DNA from: Stramenopiles sp. TOSAG23-2
Lineage: Eukaryota > Sar
Direction of reading: 5' to 3'
NCBI GenBank assembly: GCA_900128395.1
Contig: LT649362.1
Location: forward strand, 1 to 32,397
DNA: 32,397 nucleotides
A program made the translations under genes and the position numbers. Of the stretch, positions 1 to 8,200 are shown in pieces. A model generated the notes under the pieces. The model was not told the origin of the DNA. It worked only from the letters and a program-made list of their open reading frames with translations, and did no database searches. Each line of letters begins with the position of its first letter. Positions within the stretch are counted from its first letter, which is position 1.

Positions 1-24
1 ACTATAGTAGGATAACATATTATT

Positions 25-97
25 CTTGCGATTGAGTATTGAGCATATTACTTAACACGAGAAGTGTAAAAATATTTTAACTTAGATTTTAACCAAC
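25..97 (+). repeat. Direct repeat copy A
   Basis: The block containing TTGAGCATATTACTTAACAC and ending AGATTTTAACCAA matches 3398-3502 in the same orientation. Copy B carries a small AT insertion and scattered differences. It lies in the 3' flank of the minus-strand fragment ending at 259. A weaker partial echo of its second half (CGAGAACAGTAAAAAT) follows at about 128-143. Confidence 0.7.
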
Positions 98-258
98 TAT
101 ATAAATATAATTTAAAATATTAAATACGAGAACAGTAAAAATGTGTTCTTGTCTTTTAATTTAATTCTTGTAAGCTAAAACAGAAGACTGCGCTCGCACT
201 GCTGTGTGTCTTTAAATCGCGAGCTTTAGCTTAATTTTTTTTTTTAAATGTCTGTGTT

Positions 259-1257
259 TCACTTCGTCCCTTTCTTGTTCTTCTTCTTTTTTTTTTTTAC
301 ACCATGTTTCTTTTGTAATGCCCTGAATGCCTCTATTTCATCGCATGTTTTTAAAAACCAATCATGGAAATCATCAAAAGTCATCTGTCCATTGTGTTTT
401 ACAGCTATACGCTTTAACAATTTTCGTGTCAATTTTGCCTTCTCTCTTTCTGTAATTGGTTCACCTCCTGGATGAAATGATGTCCAAACCCATTCAGCCA
501 ACCCATTCAACTCATCTCCTTCTAAGGTTCCATTGCCATCTGCATCGAGTGAATCCCATTTCTTCTTTGCTCTTTTTCGAGCTAATTCTTTTTCCATTGT
601 TGGTCCATCTGGTGGTGGAGCTGGAATAGATAAGGCTAGCATATCGGTTTCTTTTTCCCGCAAAATTTCGCAATTTTCAGCCAATGCTGTGTATAAATGA
701 TCCAAGGATTCAAACTCATGTGCTTCTATACCTTCACAATCTGCCATTGATTCACGGCAATATTTTTCATCATATGCAACTTCGAATGAAGTCCCTCGTA
801 AATGGTCCATTGAATATGCAGTTATTAAGATTTGATCATCAATGTCACGAGTGATATCGATGTTCATTGGCATGCCATACAAAGCATTTTGGCTCACATG
901 AACAGGTACGGGGCGTAAAACTAGATCAACATCTTTTATCAAAATTTGATCGCTTTTTATTTCATTCCATGGGCGAGAAGATAAATTTTCCTTCGCCTCA
1001 GACTTCACATTGCGTAGTTGCAATCTTTGAGCTATTGCAGCACAAAAATCTTCGTCTGTAATCTCTGTTTCGCCGGAATACATTTCTTGGCTTTTCACTA
1101 CTGATTCTTTGTGGCTTTCCACTTCCGGCACACTGAAACTGATATACAATCTCATATTATGATCATCTGATACTACGATACATTCAAGATAATTTGAATC
1201 ATCGCCAAACCTTTTGTAGATAGCATCCGCAATTTCTAATATTTCTCGAGAAAGCAA
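259..1257 (-). CDS. C-terminal fragment of an EF-hand protein (5' end cut off by inferred inversion)
   Basis: The open frame runs from the breakpoint to a TAA and encodes about 331 residues. It has no ATG at its 5' end: the first in-frame ATG lies some 34 codons in (MRLYISF), and an in-frame TAA sits at 1261-1263. Near the C-terminus is a canonical EF-hand loop, DADGNGTLEGDE, with Asp1, Asp3, Asn5, Thr7 and Glu12 in place, followed by a degenerate second loop (KHNGQMTFDDF) and a Lys-rich tail. This indicates calcium binding by one hand; the rest is unrecognised. The missing N-terminus is inferred to be the product of 16115-16761, which ends in another EF-hand; the join gives a protein of about 546 residues. 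As it stands here the gene has no promoter-proximal part and is probably not expressed as a normal protein. Confidence 0.75.
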   Translation of the reverse strand: MLSREILEIADAIYKRFGDDSNYLECIVVSDDHNMRLYISFSVPEVESHKESVVKSQEMYSGETEITDEDFCAAIAQRLQLRNVKSEAKENLSSRPWNEIKSDQILIKDVDLVLRPVPVHVSQNALYGMPMNIDITRDIDDQILITAYSMDHLRGTSFEVAYDEKYCRESMADCEGIEAHEFESLDHLYTALAENCEILREKETDMLALSIPAPPPDGPTMEKELARKRAKKKWDSLDADGNGTLEGDELNGLAEWVWTSFHPGGEPITEREKAKLTRKLLKRIAVKHNGQMTFDDFHDWFLKTCDEIEAFRALQKKHGVKKKKKKNKKGTK

Positions 1258-1786
1258 AGATTATTATGATGCAAATAATGAACCTGCTATTAAATTATTA
1301 TTATCACCGGCGATATCGCCTAGATCAAATTATAAATTTGCTCCAAAACTGGATATATTTGCTCCAGTAGAAGAAGTCGTTCAACAAATAGAAAATAATA
1401 AACATATATTATCATCATCACCATTGAAAAATAGAAAAGTGTTTGCAATACAACGTGTCGAAGGCTCGAAAGTTTATGACAATATTGGTAATGAATACCT
1501 AATGCCCAATGGTTCAAAAGCTATAATATATGACGAAAACGAACATGAATTGGATGGTGAAGATCCTGATTTAATATCAAATACAAATTTAGATGTATCA
1601 TTTGACATAATGAAACAATCATTACCGAAATATCCATTAGAAGTTGAATTAACACAAGATTTCCCATCATATCACGCATCACGACCGTATTATATTGACT
1701 TTCCAAAAGTTTGCGATTTCCCTCCAAAAATGAATTTTATAAAGAAAGAAATTAAGAAAAAAAGTGGTTTAGATGATGAGTGGTAA
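1253..1786 (+). CDS. C-terminal fragment of an unknown protein (5' end cut off by inferred inversion)
   Basis: The plus frame is open from a TAG at 1217 to a TAA at 1784-1786 and has no ATG anywhere upstream of its conserved-looking part. From the breakpoint it encodes about 177 residues, beginning SKDYYDANNEP. It is rich in Ser, Pro, Asp and Asn, with a tyrosine- and proline-rich C-terminal stretch (ASRPYYIDFPKVCDFPP) and a basic end. I recognise no domain. It abuts the start-less fragment 259-1257 head to head with no room for a promoter. Its N-terminus is inferred to be 17170-16766 on the minus strand, an acidic Ser/Asp/Lys protein. The two meet in frame around the shared bases CGAGAA and make a protein of about 312 residues. 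Confidence 0.6.
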   Translation, partial: SKDYYDANNEPAIKLLLSPAISPRSNYKFAPKLDIFAPVEEVVQQIENNKHILSSSPLKNRKVFAIQRVEGSKVYDNIGNEYLMPNGSKAIIYDENEHELDGEDPDLISNTNLDVSFDIMKQSLPKYPLEVELTQDFPSYHASRPYYIDFPKVCDFPPKMNFIKKEIKKKSGLDDEW

Positions 1787-1936
1787 AAAAATAGAGATAA
1801 TCTGGCTACTGTAATATTTCAATTTACTGTATATGGTACCTGTACTATTGAAACTATTCTAACTGTATCGATATTCGAATAGCTCATATTCATTTTTATA
1901 TGATAGACTATATATAGTTGGCCTTTGGCCATTTTT

Positions 1937-2023
1937 GGATTTTTTGAATTATCCAATATATAATACTGTATCACCCTATAAATATCTGTATTAATTGGTA
2001 TACTAAATCGAACTTGTTGAGCC
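1937..2023 (+). repeat. Degenerate dispersed repeat, copy 1
   Basis: Starts GGATTTTTTGAATTATCCAA and ends with GTATACTAAAT then CTTGTTGAGCC. It aligns, with indels, to 28617-28692 in the same orientation, 26 kb away. No coding content; it could be an old mobile-element relic. Confidence 0.6.
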
Positions 2024-2302
2024 TATATTTTTGGGGAAATTTTAATTTATTAATTTGCCAGTTGCAGATTTGTTGTTTGTAAACAATAATAAGCACAGAG
2101 CACCATTAATAGATTTGGATATAATAGCTGGATAGCGCGGATCCTCTCTTCTAGATTTGGACCTAGACCAGGAAATGCCTCTGGTGTCCACAGCATCCAC
2201 TCCAGAGAACCTTTGTATATAGTTGCTATAATAAATCTAGAAGTAGTATCTGCATGCACACAAATGACGTATCACTTTATGAGACATAAACAAAACTGTA
2301 CC

Positions 2303-2327
2303 ATATATAATATATATATATATATAT
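2303..2327. repeat. AT dinucleotide microsatellite
   Basis: Near-perfect TA run with one interruption, shortly upstream of the ATG at 2368. Confidence 0.9.
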
Positions 2328-2367
2328 GTCATAATAAATTATAATATCGAATCCGTCATACCAAACA

Positions 2368-3357
2368 ATGGCATCATCAACACAAGCAATTCCAAGGGCG
2401 CGTGCCAATGTTGAACGAAAAATTGCAGCATCACTTGAAGATGGTAGATTGAATAACAATAATACTAACCTCTCGAAAGGTAAACGTAACATTAGGGCAT
2501 CTTCCTCCTCGTCTAATAAATTAAAATTGTATTATAAATATTGCTTTGGCATTCTTGCCAGTTTGTATATATTTTTCCATTATATTTTGAGCGATCAATT
2601 ACAGTTTGAGACTGTGAAAATCATTTTATTAATGTGTGGTGGAATTGAAACATCTTTTAAAAGCCAACATGGACAAGATCGGTTTGCATATAAAACTTTT
2701 TTCCCTGACGCAAGCAGTGGTGGTACCTTCGTTGAATTTGGAGCTAGAAATGGTGTATCGCATAGCAATACCTGGTATTTTGAACATGAACATAAATGGC
2801 ATGGTATATTGCTAGAACCTGGTCCTGAATACTTTCAAATTGAAAATAATCGACCAAGATCCATTTCCTTTCATAATACTGCTTGTATGCAAGACAAATA
2901 TGAAAATAAAAAAAGAATATTTATTGTAGCAGATACTCAAGGTTGGCATGGCTTTAAAGATACATATGATAAAGAGCGTTTAAAAGAATTAATAGCAAGA
3001 GATGGAATTAAACAAGAGCTTATTATTCAATGTAAATCGATACCAAATATATTGCAAAATTTGAATATGCGAAGGGTGAATTATATGACCGTAGATACAG
3101 AAGGTGGTGAAGTTGATTTTTTATTAAATTTTCCATTTCATAAATTTGTCATTGATGTTATTCAAGTTGAAATACGTTGTATCCCAGGAAGTGGAGCTTG
3201 CACGGATGGTGTTACTGCTAAAGATGTGATGGAACGTTTTGGTTATATGTTACATACAAAATATCGTGTTGATTCAGAAACAGAAGATTATTTTTTCCAA
3301 CGAACAGCAAAGGTAGATTCTTTAAAAGGTATATTGAATGGTAATTTCACTGCGTAA
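2368..3357 (+). CDS. FkbM-type SAM-dependent methyltransferase with N-terminal membrane anchor
   Basis: The product is 329 residues starting at ATG 2368. Residues 1-50 are basic, Ser/Asn-rich and presumably cytosolic. A hydrophobic stretch at about 56-74 (YCFGILASLYIFFHYIL) looks like a signal anchor. The domain then shows the FkbM pattern: FVEFGARNGVSHSNTWYF at about 121-138 (the SAM-binding loop region, FVE-x-GA-x-xG), ILLEPGPEY, and TVDTEGGEVDFLL at about 241-253 (the conserved DxEG-E motif). The family methylates hydroxyl or other groups on sugars and small molecules; the substrate here is unknown. A single-pass type II topology would place the domain in the ER or Golgi lumen. It converges on the receptor gene downstream. 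Confidence 0.8.
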   Translation: MASSTQAIPRARANVERKIAASLEDGRLNNNNTNLSKGKRNIRASSSSSNKLKLYYKYCFGILASLYIFFHYILSDQLQFETVKIILLMCGGIETSFKSQHGQDRFAYKTFFPDASSGGTFVEFGARNGVSHSNTWYFEHEHKWHGILLEPGPEYFQIENNRPRSISFHNTACMQDKYENKKRIFIVADTQGWHGFKDTYDKERLKELIARDGIKQELIIQCKSIPNILQNLNMRRVNYMTVDTEGGEVDFLLNFPFHKFVIDVIQVEIRCIPGSGACTDGVTAKDVMERFGYMLHTKYRVDSETEDYFFQRTAKVDSLKGILNGNFTA

Positions 3358-3397
3358 AAAGTAGAGAGATGTGAGGAATGAGATATATATATGTTCA

Positions 3398-3502
3398 TAT
3401 ATTATTCTTGAGATTGAGTATTGAGCATTATATATATATGATATTACTTTAGCACGGGAAGTAAAATTATTATTATAACTTTGAGATTTTAACCAATCAT
3501 CA
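3398..3502 (+). repeat. Direct repeat copy B
   Basis: Second copy of the element at 25-97, with the shared core GATTGAGTATTGAGCAT and the end GAGATTTTAACCAA. It sits between the convergent FkbM-like and receptor genes, so both copies are in 3' flanking DNA. It is followed directly by an AC microsatellite. Confidence 0.7.
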
Positions 3503-3517
3503 TTAATATGACACTTT

Positions 3518-3538
3518 ACACACACACACACACACACA
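3518..3538. repeat. AC dinucleotide microsatellite
   Basis: Run of CA repeats between two convergent genes, just after repeat copy B. Confidence 0.9.
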
Positions 3539-3573
3539 TACACATCATAGAAATTATCTAAAATCCATTTTCT

Positions 3574-4662
3574 TTAAACAGAATCGGCTTCTTTTTGAAT
3601 ACCATTATTGTCTTCACTACCTTCGCTATCATTTCTACCAGTAACATCAACTAATTGCTTTGAATCTATTGACCCTTCACGATTAGCTTTAAAACAAAAA
3701 GGAAAACGTTCGCGTAAAAACTCTTCCCATTGCCTTTTTATTTTTTTATTTGCGCCATACACAAGTGCATTGCAAAATCCTTGCAATGGACTAGTCATAG
3801 ATTGCAACAATAAGAAGAAATATACGGTCTCACCATTACTTGCAATTTCATAAAATCGATTTATAACACTGGGTATACGTGTAAGTAAAAATACAATTAA
3901 ATATTTTCTCAATCTTAAAATTATTGGCCTTTTTTGCTCTGATGCGAATGATTGCAAACCACGTCCAATTAAAACGTAAAAGACTCCATTGATTACCATC
4001 ATGATCAATAATGGTATATAATAACCTAATAATCTTTCAATAGGTCTTTCTTTCTTAATCCAACACCAATTGCCTGCATCGCCCAGGCTACCAGTAGATG
4101 CAACGATAATTAATAAAAATAATGGAAAACCCCAACAAATTAAATGATAATACATTTCATAATGCTCAACACGCTCACCATGTTTTGCAACTAAAACTTG
4201 ATAAATGTTAAACGCAATCACTGTAGTCCAGCAAAAGCTGGCCATCTCAAAATATTGAGACATGCTTGCACTCAATGCGCATGCAAATTCAGGTTCGAAA
4301 CATTTGGTTGCAAAATTATCAAAACCAATGTAAAATTGAACCGACGAGAAGAAATCTGATATAGATAGCATAACTATTAATTTTAATGGAAATGTTCTCA
4401 TAGATACAAAATAATAATAACTAAATATAATGAAAGAAGAACCAACCATTGACATTGTTGCAGTGCAAAAAATGACAAATTTTATCCCTGTAGATTGTCC
4501 TTCTGTCAACGTAGTGATGGCACCAGTACAACTTGCATTATCAGACATATCTGCATGAATAACAAGAGTAATGATGAAACATATAAAAGCTGAAGTACAC
4601 GCTATTAGAATACCATTCCAAGCTTTTATTGTTTTCATGAATGTAGAATCTTCTTGTTCCAT
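3574..4662 (-). CDS. cAMP-receptor-like (class E type) G-protein-coupled receptor
   Basis: The product is 362 residues from the ATG at 4662; a longer reading would need a GTG start and is unlikely. Eight hydrophobic segments are visible at about 16-36, 61-84, 92-112, 131-157, 170-189, 211-233, 252-272 and 279-303. The last seven match the Dictyostelium cAMP receptor-like layout: GNWCWI at 197-202 before helix 5 and GFCNALVYG at 295-303 at the end of helix 7. The first is probably a cleaved signal peptide or an extra anchor. An N-glycosylation sequon (NAS) lies at 42-44, after it. The C-terminal tail is hydrophilic with Ser, Asp and Glu, and could be phosphorylated. The ligand cannot be inferred. 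It is likely a plasma-membrane receptor coupled to heterotrimeric G proteins. Confidence 0.8.
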   Translation of the reverse strand: MEQEDSTFMKTIKAWNGILIACTSAFICFIITLVIHADMSDNASCTGAITTLTEGQSTGIKFVIFCTATMSMVGSSFIIFSYYYFVSMRTFPLKLIVMLSISDFFSSVQFYIGFDNFATKCFEPEFACALSASMSQYFEMASFCWTTVIAFNIYQVLVAKHGERVEHYEMYYHLICWGFPLFLLIIVASTGSLGDAGNWCWIKKERPIERLLGYYIPLLIMMVINGVFYVLIGRGLQSFASEQKRPIILRLRKYLIVFLLTRIPSVINRFYEIASNGETVYFFLLLQSMTSPLQGFCNALVYGANKKIKRQWEEFLRERFPFCFKANREGSIDSKQLVDVTGRNDSEGSEDNNGIQKEADSV

Positions 4663-4750
4663 GATAATGTTGTTGTTAATTTTTTCTTTTGTCTCTGTTT
4701 GTGGGTATGTATATATATGATATCTCACAAACTATTTTATTCCTTTTTTT

Positions 4751-4788
4751 TCTATCTATCTATCTATCTATATATATATATATATATA
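4751..4788. repeat. TCTA and TA microsatellites
   Basis: About five TCTA units run into a TA run, upstream of the receptor start. Confidence 0.9.
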
Positions 4789-4953
4789 ATTAATGGAAGG
4801 TACGAAGTAGATTTCTATACAAAAAGATATAAGCTTTTATGTATCTTTTTTAATATAATTTTTTTTAAATTTACCCCGTAAATTCATCATCATCATAATA
4901 ATCCATCATATATATTTACATATTATGCAGTGATAGCAAAATAATAGTGAATA

Positions 4954-4972
4954 GTATACGAGGCTCGTATAC
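4954..4972. promoter_or_regulatory. Perfect 9-bp inverted repeat, possible regulatory palindrome
   Basis: GTATACGAG, one base, CTCGTATAC. It lies between two divergent genes, so it could be a dimeric factor site or a hairpin. Function is inferred only from position and symmetry. Confidence 0.45.
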
Positions 4973-5295
4973 CACTATAGTATTCATCATACCGGCATAC
5001 CGGCATTATCTTCCATTGCATTTGTTGAGTTGTTGCATTTCATGCAGCATTCCGTCCAGGCATTCCAGGCATTCCTGGCATTCCATTCCAGGCGCCAGGA
5101 TTATTGCTCGCTGGATTGCTGGATTGCTGGATCTATTATTGCCAATTGTGCAATTATTATTATAAATACTAGTTATAAATATACAACCATCTCATCATAT
5201 AACAGTTTACATCCTATAAAAGCAAGTTGGTAGAAGAAGAAGACGGGTATATATAGTACTATACATATATTATTATTTTTGAAAAACATCAAAAT

Positions 5296-8200
5296 ATGGA
5301 TGAGGAAACTGCTAATGCATTACGGCCATCGGAACGGCTAGGAAATTATTTTGTAGTAATTGGTGATACAAATACAGAGAAACATCCAGAACCATTGCCA
5401 GAGCATCAATTGCAAAAATATATAACAGATATTCTTATAGTCAATCCAAAATCTGACGAGTTAAGTTATAATTATGAACTTGTCACGAAAAAAATAGGTG
5501 GTGAACGTTTAAATTTGAAAGCATCTAAATTTATGGGTGGTAAGCTGTTTCTAGCTGTTGAATACAACGGTGCGAATTCACCTATAACAGGCATAACTAT
5601 TTGTAACTTAACAAGTTTACCAGAAAATTACTTACCAATAACAAAAACACCTTCTGGGCGCGATGCTTCAGTAGGTACACTAAAGAAACAAAAGATGTAC
5701 ATAGCAATAGAACGAAATGAGAAAACAAAATATTTTGTAACGGCACTTTCTACATTTTGTCCTGGAAGGAACGAAGTACTCCCTGAAAGATATAGAAAAT
5801 GTGGTGTGCCGTTATATAAATCACTAACCTATCAGAGACTTCCTGTTTATTTGACATATGAGATACTAGATAAAGATGATCCAAAATCACTTTACAAAGC
5901 TGAAGTGTTGGACCGTTATCCAAAAGAAGATTATGAAGACAGTCCACTAATAGCAAATGCAGCTAATTTTTGCTTACCAGAAGGTTTGCAGGTTGAATTA
6001 TTCGATATTAGACGTGTACCGATGCCGAAATGGTATCCATTTGTATTAACAGAATCAAGTGGTCGTAGAATTTATGGTGCGTCATTAGTATTTTGGGAAG
6101 CTATTTTAAATAAAGAAGCGAAAGATAGTGTCAATTTATCAGCTTTATATAAACAAAGTTCTGGGGGAAATGATGATACTGCATTTATGTTACTTCATAA
6201 AACAAAATGTATATGCATCATGTCTCATCATCCATTTTTTTCACCATATAAAAAAGTTTTGCAATTTTTATATCGTATATCACTTGGTAAAAACCAAAAA
6301 ATGCCGATAGAACGATATATATCCCATTTATTAGGCGAAGTTACTTCACCTAAGCCATCATGCAGTCATATAGTGGATTGGCGATTAGGTGCAAATAATA
6401 AAATTGAATTTGATCGCCCTAGTCCATTTCAATTGCCACTGGTAGACCTATCTTTCCTACCATTGTTTCATATGTTGGACGCAGAGAATGTTGCGAAATT
6501 ATTATATTTGTTCATTTCAGAGAAAAAAATTTTGCTTTCCTCTGTTCACATGCCAATTCTATGCTACGTAGCAGAAGCTGTACGATCATTAATGTTTCCC
6601 TTAGATTATCAAGGCGTCTATATACCTATGTGTTCACATGAATTATATGCTGTATTAGAGGCTCCTGTCCCTTTTGTGGTTGGAATGAGCTCAAATTATA
6701 TCAAGCGATTATTAATACCGACTGGCGTTTGGATTGTGGATTTAGATAATAATTCTATGCATTGTTCCGGAATTGAAAATTCGAACAATGGTCCATATGA
6801 ATTTCTCGAAATGAATACTGTTAAAACGTTTGTTAAAGGCTTAAATTATTATTTAAACGATGCTGGTGTTAAAGCAGATGGTAATTCAGCTGTTATTAAT
6901 GCGTTTCAATCTAGCCAAGAAGCCATGTTGGCATCGACATTAAACTTGTCAGTTGAAGGCATTAGAAATGAAGCGTTGAAAATGATGGTACAATATTTAA
7001 GACATTATAGAAATCATTTAAAAGTTAAAGATGGTAGAATCCGAAACCTAAGCGATATGTTTGATATAGAAGCATTTGTTGCAAACGCTGTGCCAGAGCA
7101 TCAAGCGTTTTTGAAAGAAATAGTACCCACACAAACATTTGGTGCTTTTATCCAAGAACGAACGTTTCCATCTAATAACGCTCCATGTTTTGTTTTTTTC
7201 GACCAATGCTTAGATTTATCTTTACCAAACGATGAAGATGCATCACCTGTACTATTGGAAATGCAAATCAAGCGAAGAATGGAAACTGGGGCTAAAAATG
7301 TCCATCCAGCATTAAAACGTAGATTGAGTTTAGGACTTTCCAAAGATGTAAAGGTTAAAGTATTTGAAGGTCCAAGTTTTGAAAATTTAGATGACAATAA
7401 AACTTACGATTATGACGATTATTGGCCAAATTTAGATACATCATTGTATTTACCAGAATCTTCCAACGTTTCTAGTTATCAAGTAATACATGGGAACGAA
7501 AAAATTGCAGCAAGAACAGAACAAGAATTAATTAGTAGCCTTCAAGCTGATAAATCAGCATGGTATTTTACATATATGAATTCTTCAAGTAACAAATCCG
7601 ATGCGGCAAAGGCAAAAGTTGAATCTTTGCTAAAACATTTTTATGGGTTATATGGATTATGTTTAGTAAGTGCACTTGCTTTATTGAATAAATCCGACTA
7701 CAGCGAGGAGGAAGAGGACAAAAATGATACTGAAGAACAAAAGTCAAATATAGTGGCTGATAATGAAGATGAGGAGAAAATGAAGTATTACACAAATAAA
7801 CTATCTATAGAGGCTCAGAAAAAAAGACTATTTAAAAATTTAAATGCGGTATGGTCGCAAATCAAAGTAGGTCTTATTATTTTAGACGAAGCTGGTTATA
7901 GATCTTTACTAACGGCATGTTCCTATTTAGGACATGATGGAAAGAGATTGGCTGAAGAGGTGTATATGATGATGAAAACGGTACAATATGGCAAAGTGTC
8001 TGCATTGACTTACAGTCAATACACTCGTGTTCGAGCTGTTTCTTCAAAACCACAGCCAAAGGGTGATGACAAAACATCAAATGAAGCATGTGAAAACGGG
8101 ACAGATAAAAATCATTCCAAGGGAAACAATTTAACTGATTCTTGGTTACTTATGTGGAGTAAACAAAAATGTACTAAATGTGAATATAGATATTTAGATG

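Larger units (their letters stand above)
1787..2367. other. Intergenic region before the FkbM-like gene
   Basis: No gene seen. It contains one copy of a dispersed repeat (1937-2023), a GC-richer patch with a short hairpin (stem 2179-2184 with 2202-2207), and a TA run at 2303-2327 about 40 bases before the downstream ATG. Confidence 0.6.
4663..5295. promoter_or_regulatory. Divergent intergenic region between the receptor and the DENND4-like gene
   Basis: Both flanking genes start here, so it should hold both promoters. It contains TCTA/TA microsatellites (4751-4788), a perfect odd palindrome (4954-4972), and a GC-rich patch at about 4990-5130 made of short tandem words (ATACCGGC twice, GGATTGCT repeated, CCAGGCATT variants). 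No recognised factor site. Confidence 0.5.

Noticed and set aside
259-1786. Missing 5' ends of the two fragments supplied by upstream spliced exons
   Set aside because: Each fragment's upstream side lies inside the other fragment. I saw no open, gene-like exon or convincing donor/acceptor pair there, and the other genes in the window appear intronless. The inversion explains all four ends at once.
4280-4310. tRNA-like B box (GGTTCGAAA)
   Set aside because: It lies inside the receptor coding sequence and no cloverleaf or A box can be drawn around it. I found no tRNA in the window.
3574-4728. Longer receptor reading beginning upstream of 4662
   Set aside because: It would need a GTG start, and the extra residues are encoded by simple AT-rich leader sequence.
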